DNA of 64,000 nucleotides, from assembly GCA_947503285.1 (NCBI GenBank), contig CANNDD010000007.1:124001-188000 (forward strand), given 5' to 3'. The stretch comes from an uncultured Croceitalea sp. Its GTDB lineage: Bacteria; Bacteroidota; Bacteroidia; Flavobacteriales; Flavobacteriaceae. The notes below the pieces were generated by a model. The model did not search any database. It saw only the letters and a program-made list of their open reading frames with translations, and was not told the origin of the DNA. Every line of letters begins with the position of its first letter. Position 1 is the first letter of the stretch. The translations under genes were made by a program, and so were the position numbers. Below, piece after piece: positions 42,813 through 50,823 of this stretch.

Positions 42813-43844
42813 CTAACAGGATATAGGGGTTACTTCAGTGCCTTCTTCATAAGCATTGGGGTTCACATAAACGAAACCATTGACTACCTTAAGTTGATAG
42901 GTTTTAACTTTCTCGGTAAAAGGTGGGGGTGACTGTCCATTGTGGGGTAAATACTGATACCCATGCCACGGACAGGTGATACAGCCATCAACTATCTTAC
43001 CTTCGCCCAAAGGCCCACCTTGATGCTTACATACATTATGAATCGCCGATAATTTACCCTCATTCTTAAAAACAGCGATACGTTCTCCTTCTACCGTAAA
43101 AATCTTTGCCCTGCTTTCTTCAATTTCACCTGTAGTACAGACTTCTAACCAACCATCACTATCCTTAGAAGCCTTGAAGCTATCTATTTTCCCTTCTTTA
43201 AATGCCGCCGTTAGATGAAGACCGGTAATGAGTACAAACCCCAAACACAAAACACCAATTGCGAAAGGCGAGGTTTCTTGTTGAAAAGCACCCAAAAAAA
43301 CGTGTAATACGATAAGTGAATAAGCTAGGTACACTAGCATATGAAGTCTTTTCCAGATCTTTGGGGATAGATTCTTCAAAAAGAAATCATGACTGGTAGA
43401 AGCCATTACAAATAGAATCAACAACGCCAAGAAGCCCAATACCTGAAAAGGAAAATTGGTCAGAGAACCATAATCCATATTGGAAGTAAAAATAGATTCA
43501 ATCGGGTTTTTACTTCCAAGGGTATGAAAATTAATAGTGGAGAAAACGCCATGAATCAAAGCGGCCAAAAACATACTCACGCCCAAATGCCTTCTATTAT
43601 AGAGAATAGGCAAATAGTTCGGGTTCAATCTGGTCAACGGACCTATCACCAAAATAAGGTGTAACAAAATAATGGCTAACGACCCAAAAGCCCGAATAAT
43701 GATGGTTTCAGCGGTCATCTCAGCATTGGTGACCAAACTCAACACAAAAAACACGATCAGGTATAGCACCATGCCCAGGGCAATCAACTTATCGTAGTTC
43801 TTTTTATGCTTATTCCACAATACCAGTTTATAATCGAGTCCCAT
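42813..43844 (-). CDS. Membrane cytochrome b-like protein (ferric reductase-like) fused to a C-terminal Rieske domain
   Basis: A 343-residue integral membrane protein. Residues 18-215 carry about five to six helices with several histidines suited to b-haem binding (His62, His86, His98, His107, His168, His181, His210), resembling the ferric-reductase-like/MsrQ superfamily. A linker leads to a Rieske domain at about 228-340 with ligand pairs Cys272/His274 (CKHQGGPLG) and Cys291/His294 (CPWHGYQY). This makes a direct path between a membrane haem and a [2Fe-2S] centre, so it is a likely electron bridge to or from the quinone pool. It shares 1 base with the upstream gene and is 3 bases from the last gene of the operon. 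Confidence 0.82.
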   Translation of the reverse strand: MGLDYKLVLWNKHKKNYDKLIALGMVLYLIVFFVLSLVTNAEMTAETIIIRAFGSLAIILLHLILVIGPLTRLNPNYLPILYNRRHLGVSMFLAALIHGVFSTINFHTLGSKNPIESIFTSNMDYGSLTNFPFQVLGFLALLILFVMASTSHDFFLKNLSPKIWKRLHMLVYLAYSLIVLHVFLGAFQQETSPFAIGVLCLGFVLITGLHLTAAFKEGKIDSFKASKDSDGWLEVCTTGEIEESRAKIFTVEGERIAVFKNEGKLSAIHNVCKHQGGPLGEGKIVDGCITCPWHGYQYLPHNGQSPPPFTEKVKTYQLKVVNGFVYVNPNAYEEGTEVTPISC

Positions 43845-44206
43845 TAAAAAGTAGTTGTATAGATGTTTTCATTCTTTATTTTGTCCACTATCGCAATTCC
43901 AGAGGCAGCCTCAGATACCTGGAATTCATAGGTTCCCTTGCCTTGAAGTTGCCCCATTACCTTACCCAATTTTCCGGCAGCATCAATTTCATACAATACG
44001 GATGAGGAGCTTGGTAGTGGCTTACTTAATGTAATCAATATCGTTCTGTCTTTTACCAGCTCAACCTTAAACTGTTCCGTAGTTTCAGTTGCTTTGATAT
44101 TAGCCGCGAAGTCTAGGTCTTTTATGGCAAAGAACAGTAGAATTGGAACCACCACTGCCATTAGTAACCAAACTAACTTATGTGCTTTTCGTTGCTTCGC
44201 TATCAT
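43844..44206 (-). CDS. Small single-pass membrane protein of the Rieske operon
   Basis: A 120-residue protein with one hydrophobic helix near the N-terminus (LVWLLMAVVVPILLFFAI, about 11-28) and an extracytoplasmic domain of alternating strands (TTEQFKVELVKDRTILITL, VLYEIDAAGKLGKVMGQL). No cofactor motif is visible. It overlaps the upstream 70-residue gene by 4 bases and the downstream cytochrome gene by 1 base, so its translation is coupled to both. An assembly or stabilising partner of the Rieske-cytochrome is a guess from this tight packing. Confidence 0.7.
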   Translation of the reverse strand: MIAKQRKAHKLVWLLMAVVVPILLFFAIKDLDFAANIKATETTEQFKVELVKDRTILITLSKPLPSSSSVLYEIDAAGKLGKVMGQLQGKGTYEFQVSEAASGIAIVDKIKNENIYTTTF

Positions 44207-44415
44207 ACCTTCTTTGATTGAAAAAGTTTACCTATCAGAAAAGGCCAAGTAGCTATGGTACCCGGTAGTAACAAGAGTCGCACCACTTTCTTACTTTCTT
44301 TCATTAAGGGGTCAATTGTCGTGGCCCCTGCAAATAGAAAGTACAATCCGAACAAAAGTCCGAGCCCGAAATACAGCCCCAAGGCAATTATGAATATATT
44401 GATCACTGTTTCCAT
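44203..44415 (-). CDS. Very small two-helix membrane protein of the Rieske operon
   Basis: Only 70 residues: one helix at about 3-28 (VINIFIIALGLYFGLGLLFG), a short loop (GATTIDPLMKESKK), then a second helix (VRLLLLPGTIATWPFLIG) and a basic end. The size and conserved tight linkage (1-base overlap with the Rieske-TPP gene, 4 bases with the next) support a real gene. The shape is like small accessory subunits of membrane oxidoreductases, but no family is recognised. Confidence 0.65.
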   Translation of the reverse strand: METVINIFIIALGLYFGLGLLFGLYFLFAGATTIDPLMKESKKVVRLLLLPGTIATWPFLIGKLFQSKKV

Positions 44416-46370
44416 TATATAAGATTTACATCTGTCATAATCTCTAATACTGCCGGGCCATCTTGAGCGAACATATTTCTCATTCCCTCTTCCAAAGCAT
44501 CTTCATTTTCAACCCGTTTGCCCCATGCCCCACATGATATGGCAAATTCTGCAAAGTTGGGATTAGATAGCGAAGTTTTCCAAACATCAAACTCCCCAGC
44601 TCGTTGTTCTTTTGAAATTTTACCCAATTCATGATTATTCAAAACAATCAACTTGACCGGCATTCGATACTTTACCAAGGTTGTGATTTCGGCCAGATAT
44701 TGACACAATCCGCCATCACCTGCTACAGCAACCACGGGTCTTGAATCACCAACGGCAGTCCATGCCCCGATAGCGGCAGGTAATGCAAAGCCAATTGACC
44801 CAAGATAGCCCGACATTAGAAAGTCTTGGTCAGTTGGTTCAAAATAGCGTCCAAAAGAATACGCGTTATTGCCCACATCAACACACATCACTGCATCTTT
44901 AGGGGTCAATGAGTTCATGGTTTCGAAAACGGCTATGGAACTAACACCTTTTTCTGAAGTTTCTAAAAGGCGCTTTGCTTTTTCTTCTTTCCAGATTTTC
45001 CAGCGTTCCGCAATTTCATGGGTTTGATCTTCGGTATTTATTTTTCCTCTAAGTTCATTTTCAAAAATACCCAGGGTCCTTGAAATCTCTCCCCAAACGG
45101 CGACTTCCACCTTATGGAATTTACTCAGGGCCATTGGGTCGAAATCAATCTGAATAATGGGTTTTTTAGGGGTAATACCGGTATGATTTGAAAAGGAGGC
45201 CCCAAATACGATCAAAAGGTCGGCTTCATTCATGAACCACGAGGCAATCGGGGTACCACTTCGCCCTAATACCCCCCCGCCTAAACGGTGATTATCGGCT
45301 ATGAGACCTTTTCCCTTAAATGTTGTCACTACCGCGGCATTCAAACTTTCTGCAAACTTGACAACGGCTTTTTTATGCGCCCTAGCCCCATGCCCCATAA
45401 TAATTACAGGGCGCTTGGCATTTTTAATACGTTCGATGGCCTCATTGACTGCTTCCTGTGGTGGCGCAATCTCCATTTGGGTGATACGCTTATCGGGTGT
45501 TTGTGCTTTTTCATTGGGCTTAGCCGGTTTCTCTTGCACCTCATCAGGGAATGTCAAATGCGAAACATCCCTTTTTAACAAGGCGGTTTTGACGGCTAAG
45601 GACATCAATTCAGCATGCTTACTATCACTTTGAACGCGTTGATTGAACTCAGCTACAGTACTAAACCCCCGCACCAAATCCACTTCTTGAAAATTTCCGG
45701 TACCAACGACCTGTGTCGCAACTTGACCGGTCAGTGCCAATAAGGGGGCTCGGTCTACCTTGGCATCCCACATACCGGTATACATATTGGTCGCCCCCGG
45801 ACCTGCAATTGAAAAACATGCGGCGGGTTTTCCAGTTAATTTGCCGTATGCGGAGGCTGCGAAGGCCGCAGCGCCTTCATGGCGAATTCCGTAAAAATTT
45901 AAATTTCCTTTTTCCTCTTGACGCTTCATAGCGTCTGCAAATCCGAGGTTCGAATGTCCCACCATTCCAAAAACCTTGGTTACCCCCCAATTTACCATAG
46001 TTTCAGCCATGATATCTGAAATTGTGGTTTGATGTACCTCTTCTTCTTCAACGCCGACATAGACCGCGTCTCCATCCTCTTTTACCACAAAGGTGTCAAT
46101 ACCATCGTCAAAACCACCAGGGGGCAATCCGGTACAAGGGTGAAAATCCCAACCATGCCAAGGGCATCGAAGCATTCCATTTTCTATGGATCCCTCACCC
46201 AACGGACCCCCTTGATGCGGGCATCTATTATCCAAGGCAGAAAATTTTCCTTCAAAATGGGTCAGGCATATTCCCTTATGGGCAGCGGTCACTGTTTTCA
46301 CCCTACCTTCTGGTAAGTCTTTTTTATGGTCCAGTACCTTATGCCAAACTATTTTTTTTGATTCACTCAT
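44415..46370 (-). CDS. Rieske domain fused to a thiamine-diphosphate-dependent enzyme
   Basis: A 651-residue fusion. Residues 1-110: Rieske [2Fe-2S] domain, ligands Cys50/His52 (CPHQGGPLG) and Cys69/His72 (CPWHGWDF). Residues 113-651: a full acetolactate-synthase/pyruvate-oxidase-like enzyme with PYR domain (catalytic Glu165 in RHEGAAAF, GPGATNMYTGM), central domain (VIIMGHGARAHKKAV) and PP domain with GDG...NN at 551-553 and 578-579. The catalytic Glu that is lost in glyoxylate carboligase is kept here. Reaction unknown; oxidative decarboxylation passing electrons to the Rieske centre is plausible. 10 bases after the previous gene and 1-base overlap with the next. Confidence 0.85.
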   Translation of the reverse strand: MSESKKIVWHKVLDHKKDLPEGRVKTVTAAHKGICLTHFEGKFSALDNRCPHQGGPLGEGSIENGMLRCPWHGWDFHPCTGLPPGGFDDGIDTFVVKEDGDAVYVGVEEEEVHQTTISDIMAETMVNWGVTKVFGMVGHSNLGFADAMKRQEEKGNLNFYGIRHEGAAAFAASAYGKLTGKPAACFSIAGPGATNMYTGMWDAKVDRAPLLALTGQVATQVVGTGNFQEVDLVRGFSTVAEFNQRVQSDSKHAELMSLAVKTALLKRDVSHLTFPDEVQEKPAKPNEKAQTPDKRITQMEIAPPQEAVNEAIERIKNAKRPVIIMGHGARAHKKAVVKFAESLNAAVVTTFKGKGLIADNHRLGGGVLGRSGTPIASWFMNEADLLIVFGASFSNHTGITPKKPIIQIDFDPMALSKFHKVEVAVWGEISRTLGIFENELRGKINTEDQTHEIAERWKIWKEEKAKRLLETSEKGVSSIAVFETMNSLTPKDAVMCVDVGNNAYSFGRYFEPTDQDFLMSGYLGSIGFALPAAIGAWTAVGDSRPVVAVAGDGGLCQYLAEITTLVKYRMPVKLIVLNNHELGKISKEQRAGEFDVWKTSLSNPNFAEFAISCGAWGKRVENEDALEEGMRNMFAQDGPAVLEIMTDVNLI

Positions 46371-46380
46371 TTTTTGTTGT

Positions 46381-47994
46381 TTAGTTTACCCCAGCAAAAG
46401 GAATTCCTGCCAGTTCATGCATTTCTTTCTTAAAAGTGGAGAGGTCATTATGATTGAATTTAGCAATATCATCATACCCACAAGAACGAGCGATTACCTT
46501 GATCAAATCATTGGTTGCATTAAAAAAGTTAGCCAACTGTTTTGCCGAGGTATCGATGATCAACCTACTTCGCAACGACTCTTTTTGTGTTGCGATACCT
46601 ACGGGGCAATTGTTCGAACCACAGGCCCGCATCCCCAAACAGCCAATCGCTTGTATGGCAGCATTGGAAACGGCAATGGCATCGGCACCCATCATCATGG
46701 CCTTCGCAAAATCTTCCGCGATACGTAAGCCACCGGTAATCACTAAAGTAACATCACTTGCCCCGACGCTATCCAAATACTTTCGAGCCCTTGCCAAGGC
46801 TGGAATCGTAGGTACATTAATGTTATCCCTGAGAATTGTTGGCGCTGAACCAGTTCCTCCTCCCCTACCATCCAATATGATGTAATCAACACCTACATCT
46901 AATGCAAATTGAATGTCTTTTTCAATATGGCTTGCGGCAATTTTAAAACCTACAGGTATACCACCTGTTCGCGCTCGAACTTTAGCGGCAAAATCCTTGA
47001 AATCATCCACGCCATGAAAATCAGGAAAGGTCGCGGGACTAATTGCGGTTTCCCCTTCATTCAGTCCACGAACCTCGGCAATTTCCTTACTCACCTTATT
47101 TCCGGGCAAATGTCCTCCTGTACCCGTCTTGGCCCCCTGACCTCCTTTAAAATGAAAGGCTTGAACATGGTCTAACTTATCCCATGTAAATCCAAATTTT
47201 GCGGATGCCAGTTCGTAGAAATACTTTGAGTTATTTTGTTGCTCTTCTGGTAAGATACCGCCTTCCCCGGAACAAATTCCAGTGCCAGCCATCTCAGCAC
47301 CTTTTGACAAAGCGATTTTAGCCTCTCTGGATAAAGCACCAAAACTCATATCACTAACAAAAAGGGGAATGTCCAATACCAATGGTTTTTTTGCTTTAGG
47401 GCCTATGACCACCTTTGTTGCTACCTCATCTTCATCCAACAACGGACGTGAGGCAAGTTGTGCCGGTAAAAATTGGATATCGGACCATTTTGGTAAGGTA
47501 TTTCTATCAACCCCCATGGAATCTGAAAAGCCGTGATGGCCCAGATTTTTCAATCCGTTTACCGCCAATTCCTTAATATATCCCGTATAAGGCTCCGTGT
47601 CTTCTGGATGGGTATCTTGGTAGGTCCCTAGATAGGCATCCCTATTGAAAGGTTGCGGATGTTGGATCTCAAAGGCAATCACTTCGTTTTCGTCGACTTT
47701 CAATGAATCCCCTTCAAGGTACTCTTGAAATTTGTGCAGTTGCTCGTCATTGTTATACTCGCTTATTCCAGTATCATAGCGGTAATCCCAACCGTGTACG
47801 CCACAGATTAAATTTTGACCGTCTATATGGCCATCGGCCAATAACGCACCTCTATGGTGACATCGGCCATAAAGTATTGAAATACCCGATTCATGCTTAA
47901 TAATGACTAAATCGGTATTTTTTACTAGGGCATATGCTGGTTCTTTTTCACGCAGTTCTGAAATTTTAGCAATTTCAATCAGCTTTTGGGTCAT
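46381..47994 (-). CDS. Rieske domain fused to an FMN/[3Fe-4S] glutamate-synthase-like enzyme
   Basis: A 537-residue fusion; the ATG at 47994 is preferred over a TTG one codon earlier. N-terminus: Rieske domain with Cys45/His47 (CHHRG) and Cys64/His67 (CGVHGW). C-terminal two thirds: the FMN-binding synthase barrel of glutamate synthase (MSFGALSREAKIALSKGA, GGQGAKTGTGGHLPGNK, GGRGGGTGSAP) with the Cys452-x5-Cys458-x4-Cys463 triad that binds a [3Fe-4S] cluster. There is no glutaminase domain. So three redox centres share one chain. First gene of the six-gene operon; 10 bases before the TPP fusion. Substrate unknown; reductive amination or amine-linked chemistry is possible. Confidence 0.85.
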   Translation of the reverse strand: MTQKLIEIAKISELREKEPAYALVKNTDLVIIKHESGISILYGRCHHRGALLADGHIDGQNLICGVHGWDYRYDTGISEYNNDEQLHKFQEYLEGDSLKVDENEVIAFEIQHPQPFNRDAYLGTYQDTHPEDTEPYTGYIKELAVNGLKNLGHHGFSDSMGVDRNTLPKWSDIQFLPAQLASRPLLDEDEVATKVVIGPKAKKPLVLDIPLFVSDMSFGALSREAKIALSKGAEMAGTGICSGEGGILPEEQQNNSKYFYELASAKFGFTWDKLDHVQAFHFKGGQGAKTGTGGHLPGNKVSKEIAEVRGLNEGETAISPATFPDFHGVDDFKDFAAKVRARTGGIPVGFKIAASHIEKDIQFALDVGVDYIILDGRGGGTGSAPTILRDNINVPTIPALARARKYLDSVGASDVTLVITGGLRIAEDFAKAMMMGADAIAVSNAAIQAIGCLGMRACGSNNCPVGIATQKESLRSRLIIDTSAKQLANFFNATNDLIKVIARSCGYDDIAKFNHNDLSTFKKEMHELAGIPFAGVN

Positions 47995-48210
47995 CAAGTC
48001 GGTTATTTTGGTGGTTACTATATTTAGGTCGGGATTCTCCCAACCACTTTACACCGTAATTTAACTTAAAAAAAGAAGAAATCGCACCAATCTGCACAAA
48101 TGAAAAAATAATCCAATATACGTATTCGCATACCCATTAAACCGTGTATGATGGTGAACCAGCATATCGTAAATCAAGGCAGCTTAAAATTGGCCATTAT
48201 CACTATTGAA

Positions 48211-49347
48211 CTATAGCATATTTCGCTCTAGTATCTTGGCAAAGTTAAAGGCCGCAAATTCAAGGTTATCGTAGCTCAAACGAAGGGCGTCGTCTAAGGT
48301 TCCTATATTTTTAAGTACGGAAGTCGCGTATGTAAGCCCCATTACCTCTTGTTCTTCGGGTGTCAGATCAATTGCACCACAAAATGCAGCAACCGGTATC
48401 CGTTGCTTTTTGGCAGATGCCACTACTCCGGAAATCGTTTTCCCTAAAAAGGTTTGACTATCCAATTTTCCCTCTCCTGTTATAATCCAATTTGCACCTT
48501 CAATGGCCGAATCGAAATCTGCAATCCCTTTTATCAAATCAATGCCAGAACTTAAGATTGCATTTAAAAAGACAACTGCACCGCCACCTACACCTCCAGC
48601 AGCACCTGAACCAGGTATTTGTTGTACATCAACCCCGAATTCATGCAATAGCACTTTCGCAAAATGCTTCAAGCCATTGTCTAAAAAGACAATATCTTCT
48701 TTAGAGGCCCCTTTTTGGCCTGCATAAATATGTGCCGCACCTTGCTCACCGTAAAAAGGATTGTTTACGTCACAGGCCACCTTGAAATTAGTACCTTTTA
48801 AACGTTTATGTACGTTTGATCTTTGTATGGTCTTGACCTTGATTAGGTTTTCGCCAATTGGTTTCAGCACCTCATCGTTTTCATCTAAAAATCCATATCC
48901 TAAGGCCACGGCGATACCCATTCCCCCATCATTGGTAGCGCTGCCCCCAATACCCAAAACAATAGTCTCCGCTCCATCTTCCAAAGCAGCTACGATAAGC
49001 TCTCCGGTACCTTGAGAGGTTGTAAACCTGCAATTTTTTTCGTCATCGGATAGCAGTTTATATCCAGATGCCTCTGACATTTCAATAAATGCCGTTTTCT
49101 TTTTTCTTGAATAAAGGTATTCCGCTTCAATGGTATTGAACAGTGGGTTTTTTACCAACTGCTTTTTTAACGAGGCTTCTAGGTAATCTTTGACCACCGC
49201 TATTGTTCCGTCGCCACCGTCAGCCAAGGGTTTCTTAATAATTTTGGGGTTCGAAAAAACCTTGCGCAGACCACTTTCCACAGCGTTACAGAATCCATCA
49301 CCTGAAAGTGACCCCTTGTATTTATCCGGTGCCAATACGAACTTCAT
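48211..49347 (-). CDS. Glycerate kinase (GlxK/GarK family)
   Basis: A 378-residue type I glycerate kinase, phosphorylating D-glycerate with ATP (2-kinase in most of this family). Diagnostic stretches: MKFVLAPDKYKGSLSG, LADGGDGTIAVV, IVLGIGGSATNDGGMGIAVALGYGF, GSGAAGGVGGGAVVFLNA, ITGEGKLDSQTFLGKT and CGAIDLTPEE. Length and motifs are complete. It lies between the sterol-desaturase-like gene and the Rieske operon on the same strand; the 213-base gap to the Rieske operon makes co-transcription uncertain. It would bring glycerate from serine, glyoxylate or sugar breakdown into glycolysis. Confidence 0.92.
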   Translation of the reverse strand: MKFVLAPDKYKGSLSGDGFCNAVESGLRKVFSNPKIIKKPLADGGDGTIAVVKDYLEASLKKQLVKNPLFNTIEAEYLYSRKKKTAFIEMSEASGYKLLSDDEKNCRFTTSQGTGELIVAALEDGAETIVLGIGGSATNDGGMGIAVALGYGFLDENDEVLKPIGENLIKVKTIQRSNVHKRLKGTNFKVACDVNNPFYGEQGAAHIYAGQKGASKEDIVFLDNGLKHFAKVLLHEFGVDVQQIPGSGAAGGVGGGAVVFLNAILSSGIDLIKGIADFDSAIEGANWIITGEGKLDSQTFLGKTISGVVASAKKQRIPVAAFCGAIDLTPEEQEVMGLTYATSVLKNIGTLDDALRLSYDNLEFAAFNFAKILERNML

Positions 49348-49448
49348 ATCATGTTGCTATGAAAAGATTACTAAAATAGCGAATACCAAATCACAATGTC
49401 CATTTTATCATAAATGACAACCCATTATTTTCTGGTCGAAAAGCACTT

Positions 49449-50336
49449 TTATGGGCTTTTAACCTTTTTTGGGTTGCCAAAACCGTAACTATTCTGATGC
49501 AGGAAATCTTTTGGAAACGCATCATCCCCAGGGAAACCAATTTCGACCGTGCCACTATCTTCTGGTATGTAATTGGTTTTAAAGATATAATCCCATAAAC
49601 TTAAGCTAATACCAAAATTAACACCATACGTACCTTTGGGAAGTTGATACGCATGGTGGTAAAGGTGCATCACCGGATTGTTGAATACATACTTTAAGGG
49701 ACCCCAGGTGATTTTAATATTCGCATGGTTCAAATGACCAATGGTAATAGCAGTGAAATGTACGATATAGGCCTGCTCAGGTTCAAATCCGCCAAGAAGC
49801 ATTACACCAAGGGTCTTTAGGGGCTTGTACAAAATGTTCTCCATCCAATGGTAACGTAGATGGGCGGCGAACCCCATTTCTTTGACGGAATGATGCACTT
49901 TATGGAAGTTCCACAAAAATTTATACTTATGCAGCATGATATGGGTAAACCATTGTACAAAATCCAAGATGACGAAGAAGATCACCAATTGCGCCCACAT
50001 CGGCATAGCCGATAAATCTAAAATAGTGAGGCTTTCAATCGAAATGCCGACGATTGTGAAAAATAGGGCCAACAATTTATAAAATCCACTAATTGCAATG
50101 GAAAACAAGAAAAAGTTAAAATACATATAAGCGGCATCCAACCAAAAATCCTTTCTAAATACCGCTTGTTCTTTTCGCCAAGGAAAAGCGATTTCCAAAA
50201 ACCAAACCACCAATGAAATTATGGTGAGACCCCAAAAATAATTGGTATACCAAGGCACTTCAAACAGAATGGATTTCCAGGTCCATTCCAAACTTCCCAT
50301 GAATGCATTGGCAAAGGCATTTAGATACTTATCCAT
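49449..50336 (-). CDS. Sterol desaturase/fatty acid hydroxylase superfamily membrane protein
   Basis: A 295-residue integral membrane di-iron enzyme. Hydrophobic helices lie at about 35-50, 70-98 and 110-132; the histidine clusters are HIMLHKYKFLWNFHKVHHS (HxxxH then HxxHH), then HLNHAN and the late HLYHHAYQLP. These mark the ERG3/ERG25 superfamily, which acts on lipids or isoprenoids. The substrate is unknown. It follows the cytochrome c gene after 3 bases, so it is likely translated from the sorAB message, which is odd for a desaturase. Confidence 0.82.
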   Translation of the reverse strand: MDKYLNAFANAFMGSLEWTWKSILFEVPWYTNYFWGLTIISLVVWFLEIAFPWRKEQAVFRKDFWLDAAYMYFNFFLFSIAISGFYKLLALFFTIVGISIESLTILDLSAMPMWAQLVIFFVILDFVQWFTHIMLHKYKFLWNFHKVHHSVKEMGFAAHLRYHWMENILYKPLKTLGVMLLGGFEPEQAYIVHFTAITIGHLNHANIKITWGPLKYVFNNPVMHLYHHAYQLPKGTYGVNFGISLSLWDYIFKTNYIPEDSGTVEIGFPGDDAFPKDFLHQNSYGFGNPKKVKSP

Positions 50337-50339
50337 AAC

Positions 50340-50819
50340 TTATTCTTCTAATTCGTACCAATCAATATCGGTCAATGTCGCCCTTCTCCCCTTTTTTCGG
50401 GGTGGATAGTTGGTTACCAAATAGTCTATTATAATTTCTTCATTTTTACCGAGATCCCATAGGTTCTGTGTTTCTTGCATCCACCGAATCGTGGCTAGCC
50501 AACTTTCTTTGTCCATTCTATTCTGGGTCACCAATTGTGCGGAATGGCAGTTGGTGCAATTATTGACCACTTCCATTAGTCCTGCAGCATCCACAAGTCC
50601 TGTTCTGACGTGTATTCCATTTTCAATCTTATCAAGATCTTCTTCGCTATCGATAATCGCATATTCCGTTACACTTGAGGTTTTTGTTGACAGTAATGTT
50701 TCATGATTGTAAATCGCATATACCATGAAAACACCTATAACTACAAATAATGCGAACGCTATGACCAAAAGCTTATAAATGGCCTTTATTTGTCGTCTTA
50801 TTTTTTGTTGCTTGTCCAT
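50340..50819 (-). CDS. Membrane-anchored mono-haem cytochrome c, likely SorB-like
   Basis: A 159-residue protein: N-terminal basic stretch and one helix at about 17-36 (LVIAFALFVVIGVFMVYAIY), then a domain with one CxxCH site at Cys88-Cys91-His92 (CTNCHS), and candidate distal ligand Met102 or Met114 (RMDKESWLATIRWMQ). The gene starts 4 bases after the sulfite dehydrogenase gene, matching the sorA-sorB order in which the cytochrome takes electrons from the molybdenum subunit. Anchoring in the membrane with the haem outside fits that role. Confidence 0.82.
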   Translation of the reverse strand: MDKQQKIRRQIKAIYKLLVIAFALFVVIGVFMVYAIYNHETLLSTKTSSVTEYAIIDSEEDLDKIENGIHVRTGLVDAAGLMEVVNNCTNCHSAQLVTQNRMDKESWLATIRWMQETQNLWDLGKNEEIIIDYLVTNYPPRKKGRRATLTDIDWYELEE

Positions 50820-50823
50820 AACC

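Noticed and set aside
44415-46370. Labelling the TPP fusion as glyoxylate carboligase, sulfoacetaldehyde acetyltransferase or acetolactate synthase
   Set aside because: The catalytic Glu is present, which excludes a carboligase of the usual type; nothing distinctive of the other two can be read, and the Rieske domain is unlike all three.
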